Source: Albugo candida
Taxonomy: Eukaryota; Oomycota; Peronosporomycetes; Albuginales; Albuginaceae
Assembly: GCA_905220665.1 (NCBI GenBank)
Contig: CAJNAR010000183.1
Span: forward strand, 87,605-151,604
Direction: 5' to 3'
DNA: 64,000 bases
Part shown: positions 1-14,190 of the stretch, piece after piece
Numbering within the stretch: the first letter of the stretch is position 1
Layout: each line of letters opens with the position of its first letter
Notes under the pieces: model-generated
Database searches by the model: none
What the model was told of the DNA's origin: nothing
Seen by the model: only the letters and a program-made list of their open reading frames with translations
Translations under genes and position numbers: made by a program

Positions 1-73
1 TATTGATGGAGCATGGGCTCCAGACCGAGATTTATGATACTCCAATTTATATTCGGTGTTATCACCAGGCGTG

Positions 74-410
74 TTCTTTTAGCGCTTTTTCTTTACTTCT
101 GTGGTTTCAATACCAAAGAAGTGTTTTCGAGCTTCTTTTGTCTTTGCCAACACCAAAAGCAGAATCTACATCTCGGAATGGTGTCTGCCGAAGATTGTTA
201 TTATATAAAATACTGACTCCCACACTATCTAATGCGCGCAAATCGGACAATTTGCAAATCGCATCTTCATTTCTACCATCCAAACGTAATGATTCGTCAG
301 ATAGAACAACGTTTTCCTTTTGTGTGAGGCATTTGAAACTACCAATCATATCACTTCCATTATCCGTTTCGTCCGTCCATCTGTATAAAGTCACTATTGC
401 TCCTAAAGGC
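74..410 (-). pseudogene. Unassigned coding-like fragment near the left edge
   Basis: A minus-strand reading frame of about 100 codons is open between stops; its mixed acidic and basic composition looks coded rather than random (for example TLYRWTDETDNG and NEDAICKLSDLRALDSVG). There is no ATG at its 5' end; it opens just after a TAG. I cannot assign a family. It may be an exon or a relic like most coding stretches in this window. The plus-strand ORF over the same bases is antisense to it and shows no comparable features. Confidence 0.2.
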
Positions 411-1619
411 TGGTCTTGCTACAACCACTGACTGATGCTCTCACCAACTCTTTCCTTGTCCGCGAATTGAAACTGCTGTTAAGTTTTTTGCGATTTGATT
501 CGTACAGGCATACTGTTTCCGATATAAGATCGACTTCTGTGTATCTAAATTCTCGAGGAACTCTGGATCTATATATTAGGTGACCATTGAGTGTTTCCGG
601 AAAATGATACTAAGAATGCGATTGGCGACAGCTTGGAATGAAACTCTCCGGAAAGTCTTTACAGTATAGAAATTCGCTCCTCTCACTATTTTAGACCAGG
701 AAACATCCACCATGACCATTCGATTGCAAATACTGCTTTTTGTGGATCTCATTCAAAAGCTCTGGATTCGATACTCCAGAAGCTGATTAAATATGTTCAA
801 CAGCAATGATGGTATAGTTATTTTTAACAATTTACGATTCGAAGCTCTGAAAATTTTAGCAGAAAGAAGAGAAAAGTCGTCATCGAAGGTGTATCGAGAT
901 GAGCGACGGCACGATTTGATTGTTTCTTCTCCTCTCAAGTCAGCATTAGGGCCAAGACCCTAGTGTGAAGGGGTACCGACGACAAACGTTTTAAGGCTGG
1001 TATGTGACTAGGTTAGTGGTTAACGCGAGTGCATTCCGTCTGTTCTGTTTGCTAAAAATTATGGAGAGGGTGCGATGCATAGTGTATATTTGCTGAGTTA
1101 TATTAGTGTTTTGTGGTGTTGACTACACCATAAATATTGCATTCGGTCGATTGCTGCTATAGTGCGGGACATCTAAAATCATCAACTATTCAACGGGTCG
1201 TTCGTGCTGCACATCACAGCCAGTAGGATTTATTTTGATCAAAATCTGGCTCTGTCATAGGGAACGAGAGATGAAAATCTTGGATTACAAACTCAGATTT
1301 ATGTTCGGTTTATTTTTGGCGAAGATATGGGAATTCTAAAACCGAGAAATTCCAAGGGATTTGGCTTGGGCAGCAAATTTTAGCCGGCCCAAAGAGAACT
1401 TTAAAAAGAAGATAGCCAATTATAGGCTACGCACTCTTTCATCGTAGACAATAAAATGGCGCAACGTCTGGTCAATCAACGAAGCTATAATCACTTGCCA
1501 CCTCTCTAAACAGTCGACCCTCGTTGCTACTTATTTACAGATACAATCAAATACCATATATACAGTTCATTCATTAGTTAAAAAAAAATCACCAATCATG
1601 TTGATGTCCATCATGATAG
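411..1619. other. No gene recognised
   Basis: About 1.2 kb with no long open frame on either strand and no recognisable repeat. A short minus-strand ORF at 753-938 is basic and low in information; I do not call it a gene. Confidence 0.5.
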
Positions 1620-3740
1620 AGTTGGGAATTTGACGGTGGGACCGGTATTTCTTCACGGCGTATTCAGTAGCCTTTCCCGTCAAACCCTTCCGATAGACAT
1701 CCATGTATCGAAAACATTTCTATGCACGGCGTCTACTTGTTGTTGGGGACGGATTCCAGAGCCTTCGGAACTGTGCTAACCAGGCCTTTCCAGCTGTAGT
1801 AACAGTTTTCATTGCGAGCATAGACCTTGGCAGCACCCCAGAAGTTATCAATGAAGTTTTATTCACAGTGAAACCTTGGATAAAATATTATCATTTGTCC
1901 GGCAGAAACGACAAATTCTTTCAACATTCCTCTCTGCTCCATGAAGTCATGATCGTTGTCAATCGTATTTTTTGCACAGAACGTTGTTAAACCAAGGCAC
2001 TTGTCTTTGTAATGGAGGCACATTTCACTTTTCCTCAGGCCCCTCTTAATTAAAACCACTTTCAATCCCTTTGGCAAGCTTAAAAGAAATAAAAGGGTAA
2101 AAAACATGATTCAAATGGGTAGCATTTCAACTCAATATCTCTATCACCTCGAAGAGTAACATCAGGATGAGTGTCAGGAAAGCACATTGGCTGGACTATG
2201 CCATCTCTCATTCTCCCATTGCGCATCTTTGGTTATTTTCCACCTAATCCCAAATTCACTTTTTTACCGACAAGGGCATCAGTAGCAAATGCAGAATGAC
2301 TTGTAGCATTGTCAAATGAAAAGAGGGCTCTGGGTGTGGGGTACTGTGCCTCAAAGATTGGAATTACACGATCACTCACTTGTTTTAAAAGATCTTCACC
2401 AGTCCACCACCCATCAGATTTCTTGCCAGGGGGCATTATAGCACACGCGTCTTTTGAGATGCGGGTGTGCTCGAGCTGCTTCAGATCACTCAGTGATAGG
2501 CGACCCACAACATCACACAAGAATTCGCTGACATGGATTGATTTTCCAGCTCGTTTTTTTCGAACTATTTGCTGTCCATCCGGCAGCCATAGATTCATCT
2601 GACCATCGTGTGCTGCGAAGGTGCTTTCATCGTGTATTACAGAATGATCGGCGCTCCCACTTGCCAGGTTTCAATCTCCATATCCGTCCCTGATAATATT
2701 GGCATCCGCACTCCAAAATCCGTCATGCGCTTCAGGAAGATAGTACGTTATTCAAGAACGTCGAGGCGTTCATGACCATTGACGATCATTCCTTTGTGAA
2801 CTAGAGAATACTGTAGTCCTAGTCTCTGCATCCATCGGATTGAGGTCTTACCAGAAATCACTTGTGCTTCCTGCATTGGGAAGAATGTGATGATTGACAT
2901 GCTTGGTGAATTCAACAGGGTCAATTTTTCACTTGTTCTGACACAGATACAATCGGACTATGGCAAGAACATCTTCATCCATCAAAACGCTGCGTGTCTT
3001 GATATCTTGGTCTTGCTTGCTGTTCGGAAGATGACCAGTGGCGTGATAGATGGTTCTCAAGTGCGAAGTAATCGACAAAACCATGATCCTTTCCCGAATG
3101 CCTGAAAAATGAATTCTGATGCATGAAGCTTGTAAACAAATGAAGCATCATCAAAATAATGATATGTTTATAACACTCACTAAAATACAACAGCCTCAAC
3201 TCACAGAATAGTCCCTTTAAAGGAGACGGAAATACGATGCGATAGCAGCTAGTCGTGCACGTTGAGCTTTGTTGGTTGTCCTTTTGGTCTTCTGGTCAAT
3301 TTCAGCATTGAAGCGGAAAGGTTTTCATCGCCCTTGTCATCATTTTCCTTATCATTCTCATCCTCGTGGTCAGTTTGCCTGCTTTCGTTCTCACTGTCTG
3401 TTCCTGCTTGTGTATCTTGATTTATAGATTGAGAATATGTCTTGAGTCGTCGAGAACCAAGTGTGGCATTGCGGGTTTCTGCACGTTATCGTCGTCGAGT
3501 ACGGCTCGAGTTCCGAATGTATCGACCCGGACGGTTCGAAATAGATGGTATTTTCAGTGCTGCAAAGTCTGCTCGATTATCAGTGAAACCCTCATCCTCT
3601 TCGACCTCAAATTTAGAATCTTCGGCTACCTTCATATCAGTAGGCCGAAAATTGGCTCATTGCAATTGGGATGTAGGGCAAGTTCTCTTAGAATTGTTAG
3701 GTTCGCATATGCTCTGACAGCCTCATTTAGAGCGTTTTTG
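1620..3740 (-). pseudogene. DDE transposase relic (fungal/oomycete DNA-transposon type)
   Basis: Successive minus-strand fragments, in changing frames, line up in order with a DDE transposase family common in fungi and oomycetes (recalled, not searched). The N-terminal part (about 3,740-3,200) holds a basic and acidic linker and a QRARLAAIASYF segment. The first catalytic Asp lies in HDESTF (2,617-2,634), followed by a block with KKSDGWWTGEDLLKQV. The second is in FSFDNATSH (Asp at 2,311-2,313). Then come QPMCF, a KGLKVVLIKRGL segment, and RGMLKEFVVSAG with IFYPRFHCE near 1,870. Next follows NFIDNFWGAAKVYA, where the usual third acidic Glu reads as Asp (about 1,847). The C-terminal EMF/YRSHRQIPNS tail ends near 1,625. 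Several stops and at least four frame changes show it is dead. No terminal inverted repeats were identified. Confidence 0.75.
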
Positions 3741-3759
3741 ATGCTCTGGCCAGTTTGAG

Positions 3760-6700
3760 ATGCTGTAAACGTGTTGTGGGTGGTCCCATTGTGGTGGTAA
3801 TGACGGGGTGCAATCAGAAATGGAAGGTGAAAGCGGAAAAGAAAATAACCAAGAAATATATTATAACTTCTTCTGGCATTTAGCTACACTAATCCTGATT
3901 GGCTTATAAAGAGGTTATTGTCACGTTAGAAGTATAGACTGCGTAAATTGAAAATTCCAAATTGGGCCGCAAAAAATCAGGAGTCGATGGTTATAGGTAT
4001 CACGCACTATAGTAATAAGAACAAAGCTGACCTGATACATTCACTGTCGCCGCCAATGAATCATTTGTGTAACACAGATACTTGAGTCTTGGATCAAGTG
4101 CTTCGGGATTTGTCTTCCACTACGCTTCGCGAAATGCCTGATTGTGGTTGTAAAAACGTTTCATGTTTATCGATTGATGATGTATCTATTCTTGACTGAT
4201 TGGAACTAAATACCATTTGTATGCATTATCATACCCAGATGAAGATGAGCTAAGAGAAAGAAATGATAGACATTTTGCAGAATCTGTTCGATACGAAGCG
4301 GAAGTGACACTTAGGAACACGCGAATCTATAAGAAGGAAATATAATACGGCACAATGCAAGAGAATTTTGATGTTTACGAAATGTCTTACTTTGTGTAGA
4401 TTTATCAGGAGATAGGCCATGGCAATAGAACGCTATAAAACCCATCAAGCGCTGTCTAATAGTTCATGTACCATTGAACAGCTTGTCGATGCATCAGGTC
4501 CTGCTGACAATACATCATTAGTGTTGAGTTTGTTCAGTGGTTTTGCGAAAAGAGAAAGAATGAGCGTTTTCGTTCTGATCACATTTTACAACAGGTACTG
4601 CAATAAACAGAGAACGCACTTTTCGAAACTTATATGCCGATATGAGTCGAATTTTGTTTCTCACTTACTAAAACCGCCATAGTTCGCTATTTTGTCATTT
4701 ATGATCCTTCACGTACAGTTGTTTTTAATTCTATGACAACAGGTACGGCTGCCAGAAAACCAGATACCAACCCGATCCGGTAGCATGTCTGATGGCTGCT
4801 ACAATACTAATAGCAATCGTAAGCTGGTTTTGGGAAGCTTTCATGCATGAATAGGCGCACAATGTCAAGATTCTTCTTATTCATTTTTTTTCAAGACAAG
4901 TGCGTTAACCATTCGTGTTGCTTATCACCTAGTTGCTCCATCCTCCTTGACTTCTAGCCGGGAGTACTCTAGAACATTACTTTCCGTTGATTCAAGATAT
5001 TTTTTTGTTTGATATTGCGTCGCTTATATTCCATAATTTTCGCTTCCTTTTCTGTGTCCATATTTGATAGCATGTAGTTGGACATTTCACATCCCACTGG
5101 AACCTTGTTAACTTCTATGCCACTGGTTCTGCTATCTGCGGCGTTCTCATTGCTATAACATCAGCGCCATACCTTCCGAAAGATTGTTAAGGGATGGCGT
5201 TATCTCGACTGATCACTGCGCTGCCTGGTCAATTGCATCTTCATCCAATGCGTAACAACTCGAGTAGCCCACGTTGGGTCGGCATATATAAAAGCTGTAA
5301 TTTCATCATTTTGATATCATCTTCGAGGTGTTCATATATAGATCGTCATCCGACAATCACGTGCCCTCCGTCTCACGAGACACCTGTATACTTTATCAGC
5401 TCACATGTGATTTCTTTTTTTAATTATCTTTGTTCGAAGCGGTTTTGTAACCGTTTACGAGTTTCCTTAGTCTTTCAACCTCCAGGTATCCTCATAAAAT
5501 CACTGCGCTTTCTTTAAGTACCCAAAGATTTAAAGCCCCACTTAACTTAAAAACATGATTACCGCAACTTATCCCAGCATCCAGATGATCGTTGTAGGAA
5601 TTGTTCATTACAAACAATTCAGCTAAAGTATCAGAATTCATTCTTGGCAATATACTCCATTCGCTTGTCAGCCAGTCCCTTTTTGACCACAGCAAGACGT
5701 TTTGTGATCGTTAGCCAAGCAGAAGAGCTTTATTGACATGTTTTATTCGTGAGCACTCATCACTTGTTCGACTAAGATCGATAATTTCCTCTACATTGAG
5801 AGTGGATCTGATAGCGAGAGTAAATGCTTTATTGTCCAAGTGAACAGCCTTTTTCATACTTGTTCTATTGAATCTAGCTATTTGAAGAACTATCAGCCTT
5901 GTTGTATACGTGCAAAATGTTTTTATCTGGCATCATGATCTCTTGTCGTGCTGTTAATTCCACATTGATCCATCGTTTTCTGTTACTTCCGTACGTACCA
6001 TCCTCTTGTGACCGCTCACGCGCTTATTTTCTAATTTCAAAGCCAAGCGTTACTTTATACTAGCGTTGATCGAGAATGCGCTTTAAAGCGTTATGACCAT
6101 TCATCCACTATTTCTTTATCGTTAATAATTCACACGCGATATTTAAATGTATTCACCTTAAAAAGTAGGCGTTATGCACTTGTTTTTTGTATAAGGTTTG
6201 GAATCAAAAGCTTCTAATGTTGCATTTTCTTCTGAACCCATAGTCCTTTATACGTTTCATTCCATATCATAAAGGGAAAATTTGGATGATCATATGGCCA
6301 AGTATGAGCTATGTCACTGGCCATCTACTATGTGAAGATTTTTTCTCATATTGATTTTTAGTTAGGACGTCGGGAAATTGCTTCATCAAGAAGTAAGGTG
6401 AAAGGCGTAAGGAGCGTGCATGTAAGAACGACATCTTTCGTGCTTATACGGATCAAAAGCGATGGCTCGGTACCTAGATCCATCCTTCCTCATATTTTTT
6501 TTTAACATGGTTTGCCACTTTTAACATAGCGCGCTTATTCCACACCGCTTTATCATATATATATATTATTGTCGCCCCTGCTGACAAACCAACCTGCCAC
6601 TTCCCTAAATCACAAATGGAGCTCGAGAAATAAAGTATTACTAAAGTCAGCATGGAATTGAAACGTACAGCGCGGAGGTCCGCATTTGTATTGTCTACTT

Positions 6701-7020
6701 AGCCGAAATTGGTCAATCAAATGCGATCAGTGTTATGTGCCTTCTCTCGGCACAATTAATAATCACTCAGTGTATGGATGTTCTTCCCTGTCTGTCGATT
6801 TTTCAAAGCGAACGTTCGGGGAAAATTCACGATAAATGATGCTATAGAAAATCTCCCTTCCGTAGATTGAACACATCATTTTATTACACGGAAGTGAGTC
6901 ACGAAGAAGGCTTATTTGATTGGTTATAAAATGATACGTGTCACAATTTCAAGCACTGTTTTTTGCATTAACGTAGACGCAAGAAAATCACAATGAACAC
7001 TAGGATGCGCGACCTTATTT
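3760..7020. other. No gene recognised
   Basis: Roughly 3.3 kb of AT-rich sequence with scattered short ORFs (for example 4,419-4,682 and 5,194-5,517 on the plus strand) that show no domain, signal peptide or conserved block I can recognise. There is a short AT dinucleotide run around 6,556-6,570. Confidence 0.5.
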
Positions 7021-7026
7021 CTCGCT

Positions 7027-9140
7027 GTGTTAGCGTCGGTGAGTAAAGATTTACAGGCAAACAATGTACCAGCATTATCGCGAATTGTCAAAGTGACGTG
7101 TATGAAGGGATTGGATTTGTCACCCTGCCACCGCTGTCTCGTTTCATCTGTTGGAGTAAACAGAATCGATTTAGTCCAAGCCAGCGAGACCTTTAGACTC
7201 TACTGGGTACACAGACGTTATTCAGATATGATAAGTTCATTTATTACTAGTTGCAGTGGTAGTCGTATGTGTCGTATCTCACCTGAATCGACCGAAGCAT
7301 ACACAGTCATTTATTCAACCCTACACGTTTCTCATAACTCTGGCGACCAAAGTTGAGCTGTACATTCGCGATGAGAGTATTCGTCTCGTCGCGGCACCAA
7401 TGGTATTAGAACAGACGTTTGTGGACGCTCATGCGTGGACCATGAAAATTCGCCACCTTGATCATGAGAATTCTTCATTCAGACGCAAGCAAGCATGAAG
7501 AATTCCAGTACTTTTTGGAACAGATTTTACAGCCAAGATAAATATAGAGGTGGACAGTGCGTCAAAAAAACAAACCAAAGCTCCTTTGGTTTTGGTTCAA
7601 GCTTTATTGGCTTCAAATGGTGAAAGCGGGTTTATGAAGGAACGTGTTCCGTTATGTCTACGATGTATGATTATCTCATCTTTTCAAGAAGATGCCGTTT
7701 GTCTAGAATGCCTGGCTATGCACAGTGAGTCATTAGGCTTGCGAACATATCTCTTGTTCTAGAAAGAATGAAAAATTCGGCTCAATTGTGCGTCTTTCAT
7801 TCCAGTTACAAATCTACTGATATTATCAAAAGCTGCAAGACAGTATTCTACTCAGAAATTATATGCTGGAGTTTGAGCGACTGTGCGAGAGTAGACGATA
7901 TTGTTACAACGCTTCGATTAGTGTCTGATAATACGAATAACAAGCACAATCAATTGAAACGCTATCAAACACAACAAGTCACAGATAAGAAACCCAAGAG
8001 CTTGGAAGAAATCCAACAGATCCTTGGTATCGTTGCTTATAAAAGGATGTTAAGGGCCCGTAATAGGTCGGGCGGATTTATTCAAGAGCTAGGGTCTTAC
8101 AATACACTACAAGTAGAAGCGTTCGCCTGCGTCAAAACAACATCAAAGCGTAACCTGAAATTCGATTGTATGGGCTGTATTCTAAAAAACGTTGATGGAT
8201 CTTGTGTGACTATCGTACTGTCTTTGAATGATGCACTGATACTTACGCATCCTTTGAATCAACTAATACTGCAGAAGATTGCAAGAAAGCATGTAATGTC
8301 GTCAAAAAAATGGACACGATGAATGCATAAATTATTCCATTCAGCAGAGAATGAATATAGAAGTGTACGTGCACAATCAAAGCCCCAGAACACGGACAGA
8401 GGATTTGGCTATTGCTTTATGTCGTTTCATATCGTTCCATCTAGAGACCAATGCTCTGAACGCATGCGGAAATACTTCACTGGAAATTCACGACAACCAA
8501 AACTATACAACCTCACAAAAAGTTCGCTTGTAACGTACGCGTCCGGGCTTGATTCAGAGCTATTTAGCAAAATCAACCAGAACTATCTATCTATCCAGTC
8601 TCTAAAGACGTATAACAAGATTCAAAAGCTCTCTCACAAGTTTAGTTCTGGCCACGAAGCGTTCCTTGCGGCAGCTTCAACTGAAGCAATTGCCATCGAC
8701 ATGTTCACCAGAAAGCGCATTCCAGTGGGTGTATGGCCTCCTCAAAACCATATCATCTCTTTGAACATGAATCGTGTAAAATCTCAGATGCGTTTTTTGG
8801 CACATTCTCCTTCGGATTCTGGAATAAAATCTACGCCATTTTTTAACACTATCGTGCTTGTGGAGTATGAATGTGGAAAGGCAAGACAGCTGGATTGTTT
8901 CGGTTGTCTATTTCAACAACACAAGTATACTTTGTTTACAATGAAAAATCTAGCACGAGCGGATATGTCTGGATGTGTCAGGCACCTTCTCTCATTCTCA
9001 AATCATGTATCGGTTCTAAGAAATGCTTGAGCCTTACTCACAATGCAGATCGAAATCAGGCCAAGCTCCCAGATGGGGTACGGCATTTGACAATAGACGA
9101 CTTCAGGACCACAACAAAAGGTAATGAGAAAGCGGGGTGA
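7027..9140 (+). pseudogene. Degenerate coding region, family uncertain
   Basis: Four or five plus-strand fragments in order carry coding-like sequence: 7,027-7,356 (RLYWVHRRYSDMISSF), 7,350-7,498 (KVELYIRDESIRLV), 7,550-7,762 with a CX2C...CX2C block (LCLRC and VCLECLAMH), and 7,768-9,030, which is one frame interrupted by a single TGA at 8,320-8,322. A further frame continues to 9,140. The 7,768-9,030 stretch is about 420 codons. It has repeated small blocks ending in DCMGCIL and DCFGCLF, as if two copies of one module were present. The paired cysteines followed by a mixed alpha/beta region could fit a FYVE/START-like oomycete protein, but that is a guess. The broken frames argue for a pseudogene, unless some breaks are introns. 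Confidence 0.4.
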
Positions 9141-12100
9141 TGAAGACGGCTAATATAGCAGTGTCTCTTGTGTAATAATTACTCTAATCAAAATACTGAG
9201 ACTCGTTCGAGGAATTATTTGAAATGATTTAATTTGGGCTGTCGAATATAGTTTTAGCTATACATGACAGAACATCTCGATTTAGGTATTTGAGCTGATA
9301 TGAGGCTGCAACATTTATTCGTATATGACTAGCGATATATTGGAACTGATGTAGCATAGCAATGTTACTCTAGGGCTTGAATGTGTAATTGCAAAGTGAT
9401 TTGAAGAAAATGTAACTCGAATCAACCTAACCTATACTGTCATCAAGTCTATAATTCTTCTACGTGCTAATTATTATTTTCAATGCAGCTTAATAACACT
9501 TTCGGAAAAGCCTTGAAGAATTCAGCAAAGGTGTTGTCCCACTCACAGGATAAATATTTAATGGAAGGAACAACTAGTTATTCCAAGCTTCCATTCAAAC
9601 ATATTTTTACTCCCGAATCGGAACACTTCAGTCGCATGACTTATCCTGAAGAGAGTCACGAGAATTTCTCATTTTTTAAATAGGACCACATAGAAAAATT
9701 GCCTACTGAACTTATTTGTCTAAGAGGCTGACGATAGCTTTCCATTGCACTTATCTTTGGTGATCCGGAACATTATCTCTCACAGGAAAGGTAGTACGAA
9801 ATGGTGGGCAAAATATTCCATCTCTTACATAACTCAGTTCTTTTCAAAGTAATGAATCAGACCTGTAAAGTGTACTTCTTGAAATCGCATTAGCGTTGAA
9901 ACTCTCTGCGTCGAGCATTTCCATGTTTGTTCTCATCCTTCTAACAAAACATCAATGCTTTGCTCACAATGACAAGACATGAATTCCTATCCATATTAAT
10001 CGTTATCAAAACGAAACGATAGTTTACCAAACAAACCGTCAGACGGGTTTAGCATACATATTCTCTGGGATAATGCTCCACTTTCTAAAGATTCCGGCTG
10101 TTTTCTTCTCCTGACATAAGAGAATGATTTTATGCACTTATGAAGCAAAGTCTGTTCTGTCTAATTTTGTCGTGGTCGATCTCTTTGGCACAAATAAACT
10201 AAATGAGGTTCCAGAAGAACTACGCCGAGAATTATGAATCCATCAACCGAATATCTTTCCTCAAGATGTGCATATCGTTATATAATCGCTTTACGTGGTC
10301 TATAACCGTAGCAAATTATAATAGTTTTTCAATGCCACTCCGACACTAATGCTAAAAAATCAATTTCATTTGCCGCTCGCAACATTGGATATGGAAAATT
10401 TTGCAAGAACGGTCACTTCTACTATCACATACTCTTCATGAATACAGTGTAGCGTAGCAGTGGAGGCTTTTGTATCACTACAATTATATCGACTGGCTTC
10501 TTCAAAGGCCTAGACTAGCAATAACAAACTTAACTGCCATATTATCTTTAAAAGACATTCATTCATATTGACCTTTAAAAACAAAAATTACTCTCACGCG
10601 GTTGCTAGGTGCACAGAGCTTCAGCGTCGAATATTTCCTGGAATTTTGCTCATTTCTGTCTGTTTGGTAGACATCATTTGACTGAAATTACCTTAGCAGA
10701 TAACTAGTGGGGACTTCATTGTGATCGTACCAATCGTAGACCCAGATTCTGCTACCGTGGGCAAGACGACAACGACGAGCGCGCAATTGAATATGCCGTC
10801 AATTATGAACACATCATTTCGATTAAAAAATTTTGTCTGAAAATGACATTGCCAAATGCGTACATTTCTACTATTTCATGCTACATAAGGTGACTTCACC
10901 ACAAAGGTCGCATTATAGATTATTTACGAACAACTGCTGAGAATGTACAGTAGTAGATTGCATGAAGTACTTCCTGTTGGAAGGACTAAAGAATGTGCTT
11001 TAGGTTTCTAGTCGCAGTTGGTACTTAGTCTAAGCAACTGGTTAGAAATTTAATTCTCTAAAAAAAACCCTCAGTTTTCGGCAATTTTTCCTGGAACGCG
11101 ACCATCTTCGCTCACCTGCCGTCCTTTCTTACTCGATATTGCGTGTTTTCCAAGTGGATTCGCATTGATGATAGAACGCTCTACTGCTGCATCTCATGTC
11201 CGTACAAAATGGTCAGAAGAGGGGTGTCAAAAAGTATCAAACGTATACTTGACCTTGCGTGACTATATTCATTGTTTTAGTTTTTCTCAAAATTGTTAGT
11301 GCCGGTGTCTATGTGATGAAGGCAAATTGGAAAGAAATATATTGTCATTTTTGAGGTATACGAAATTCTCTAATAACAAAACATGTCGGATTTTGCTCAG
11401 AACTTTGCTTTCGTGTAAGCAAAAAATTGGTGCTTTCATCCAATCCCATCTTTGGTATCTCAAAACAGTAGAAATCTAAAAAAAACTAAAGGGTTCCTAA
11501 CGAGTAATCAAGCTGTATCTACCAGAATGAGAACGCTGAACTGAATCACTGAATATTCGTTCTTACATACGAAGTGGTAAGAAAGGCTCGCCTCACTATA
11601 TATATTACATACGTCAAGTCACACGTGTCGTTTGTCAGATCACCATATTCATAAAAGAATTAATTTGAGCGCTTTCATTCACTTCTATCGACCCCTATGA
11701 TCTTCCATTGCAATGGAATATTTGAGCTTAAGTAATCCACAGAATTAAACCTATGGGTGAGGGTTACACCACGTTGACCAGAATAAATTCATGAGCGTCA
11801 TAGCTATTCGGAAGGGAAGGTTTGTGGGGCATAATTGCTAAATGGACTCTAACCAAATTCTCATTCGCCCAATGATACGGGCAACGTTGCTTGTTTTCAT
11901 ACGCTCAAGCTCAGATTATCAAGCCTTTCTTTGCTGCTGCGATAGTGATTTGTTCTACACAAGACTTTCTTGACGATTCTTTAACATTCACACTCCGTCC
12001 GTTGCTACAGCAATAAATTCTCCTGTCTAGCGTCATTCCAGCTTAATTTTATGCTTTGGTGAAATTGACTTCCTCCATGTGTACAGAATAATAGGATCTA

Positions 12101-14055
12101 TCGCGCTTTCTTTTCGCCTTGCTGGCTTTTGAACATAACGCGCTACATAGCTTCATCTACTCGATTGACTCACAAACGTACATCAAATGATCGATTATTC
12201 GTTTTTGTTGTCCACGCAAAGTTGCATCCGGAAATTTTCTTATCTTAAACGCTGACACTACCCTGATGATGATCATCAACACCCCTGTGGACTCTCCTAT
12301 CATACTCTCTCAGCTTTCCTTTTGTCTGAAATTTCCGTGCGCAATCCATTGTCAAACTGAGACTCGATTGTTTTGTGGGATTTTCTGTTGAAATGAACCC
12401 CTTCTTTGTTCATCGCACTTCACTGTTAACTTTTACACTTATTACCTCACTTAGTAACTAAATGACTTCATTCGGACGCAATGGATCTATATGCTCAGCC
12501 TATGTATTAGAACGCTTCCTATAGTTCGTTCACCTTGCTTATTGGTTGATCTTAACTAGTATTCATGTGGTAGCATGCCTTTGAGATAGAATCAATGTTT
12601 TTTGCATATTATGTACATTTCGTGTTCAACTCTTATGAGCCTCTTCTTTTGGTGGTCTTATTGATCGACAAAACCGCCGTACAATATGAAATGTCAACGC
12701 TGACATATTCCTGTACATGACATGAGAAATGTCAGCTCTGAAAGCTGCGCCAAGCCACTTGAAAAGCTAGCTAGTTAGAGATACAGCTATAATCAATGGC
12801 CGCGTTACGATGTCGGACGCAAGCTCACCTCTTAAATTCTCTGCGTCAACTAAATGTTTCCCTGAGACATCCGAGTGCTTTTTTTTTATGTTCCAGGGCA
12901 TCGTTTTTGCTTGACGTGTCTCAATCCAGTACGGCTTTGTCTGATCATTGCCACATCAATTGTTCCAATGTAGCAACATGATACATCACGACTCGCTATG
13001 TTATTGTTTTTATCTGCGTGTGTATCTGGTCAGTCTTAAGATGAATTAAGGGGAAATAGCTTCAAGATAAATCATTAGTGAGATTTGCGTCTCAGTTCTT
13101 ACGCATGATGAAAGTATAGGTAAGAAATCAAGAGCGGGTGTAGCAATACGTGCCTTGTATATTTCTTGCTCAAGTGAACAGTATCATTACTATCACGCTG
13201 TTGCATGAGAATCGATCATCGCACTGGTGTTCTTGCATATTAGTAGTAGTATCCCCGGCTGTGTTATCGTACTCTCGTAAGTCCACTGCCGATTACATCC
13301 ATTCATCATATATATGCAGATAGTTGATCTTATGTTCAATGCATTATAAGGTATTAGCGAATTTTCGCGTATGATTCGATTTATACTCGACGTGAAACCT
13401 ATTCTGTCGGAGAAGACTGCACTTTTCTGATAACCCGCTGCAAATCGATAGAATTCAGTTTACTTTTCGCTCTAACCAGCTCCCTTTTGTTTTATGAATT
13501 GGCAGAGAGATAAGGGCTGTGCTCTACGTTGAAAGATATGAAATGTTACAACATTAATTCAAGCTTTTTGACAGTTGAACCTGCTTGATCGACCGTGACA
13601 CAAACCAACAATTGTATGACAAGTCCCACTTGAAGCTTGCCTAAATCCGGACGTTTGCACTCTTTCACATCGATAATAGTACATTATAGACGGTGTGAAC
13701 GCGCAATTACGGACGAAAACAGTGCGAGACAAAACCTTAGAGTCCATTAGTGCAACCTCTTGGATCAATTATTTGTGGTATTGTTGTCGATACTTCTCGC
13801 ATATGAAATGCTTGAAATGATCAAACTTGAGGCAATACCTGCCGTCAACATCAATGCAATGATGAATAACATGGAAGGTGTAATTGGCGCTCTTGAGTGA
13901 TTTTCTGCGCTTTCAATATATCTCCGTATGATTTAATACAATCAATGTCTCTACGGATCCTCCAAAGATCCTAAAATTTATCAGTTACTGCTAAGCCTTC
14001 ATTTTATTGTCCTGTGCCGTCCTGTACTGTATCGATAGACACTATCAATATGACA
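9141..14055. other. Gene-poor stretch, nothing recognised
   Basis: Almost 5 kb with very few open frames over 60 codons. A 66-codon ATG ORF at 9,483-9,683 (plus), a 61-codon ORF at 12,796-12,981 (plus) and a 69-codon ORF at 13,559-13,768 (minus) have no recognisable features. This is the longest stretch of the window without a coding-like signal. Confidence 0.5.
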
Positions 14056-14065
14056 AATAATTAAT

Positions 14066-14190
14066 AGGGGTTATAAAAAATATACACCAAGATAAATGAA
14101 AAATAAAATAAAAATACCACAAGATTGAATAATAAAAAAAATGTACCAAGGATGTGTACTATACGTACGAATATACACATGCCTGGGATC
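14066..14190 (+). repeat. MULE terminal inverted repeat, left
   Basis: 125 bp, AT-rich, pairing with 16,640-16,764. It ends inward with CATGCCTGGGATC, after which the two arms diverge. Confidence 0.92.

Noticed and set aside
3366..3758. Plus-strand 130-codon ORF with cysteines and hydrophobic start
   Set aside because: It overlaps the minus-strand transposase N-terminal relic, starts at an internal ATG of low-complexity antisense sequence, and its cysteines come from antisense Arg/Ala codons.
6556..6572. AT dinucleotide run
   Set aside because: Too short for a meaningful microsatellite or regulatory claim.
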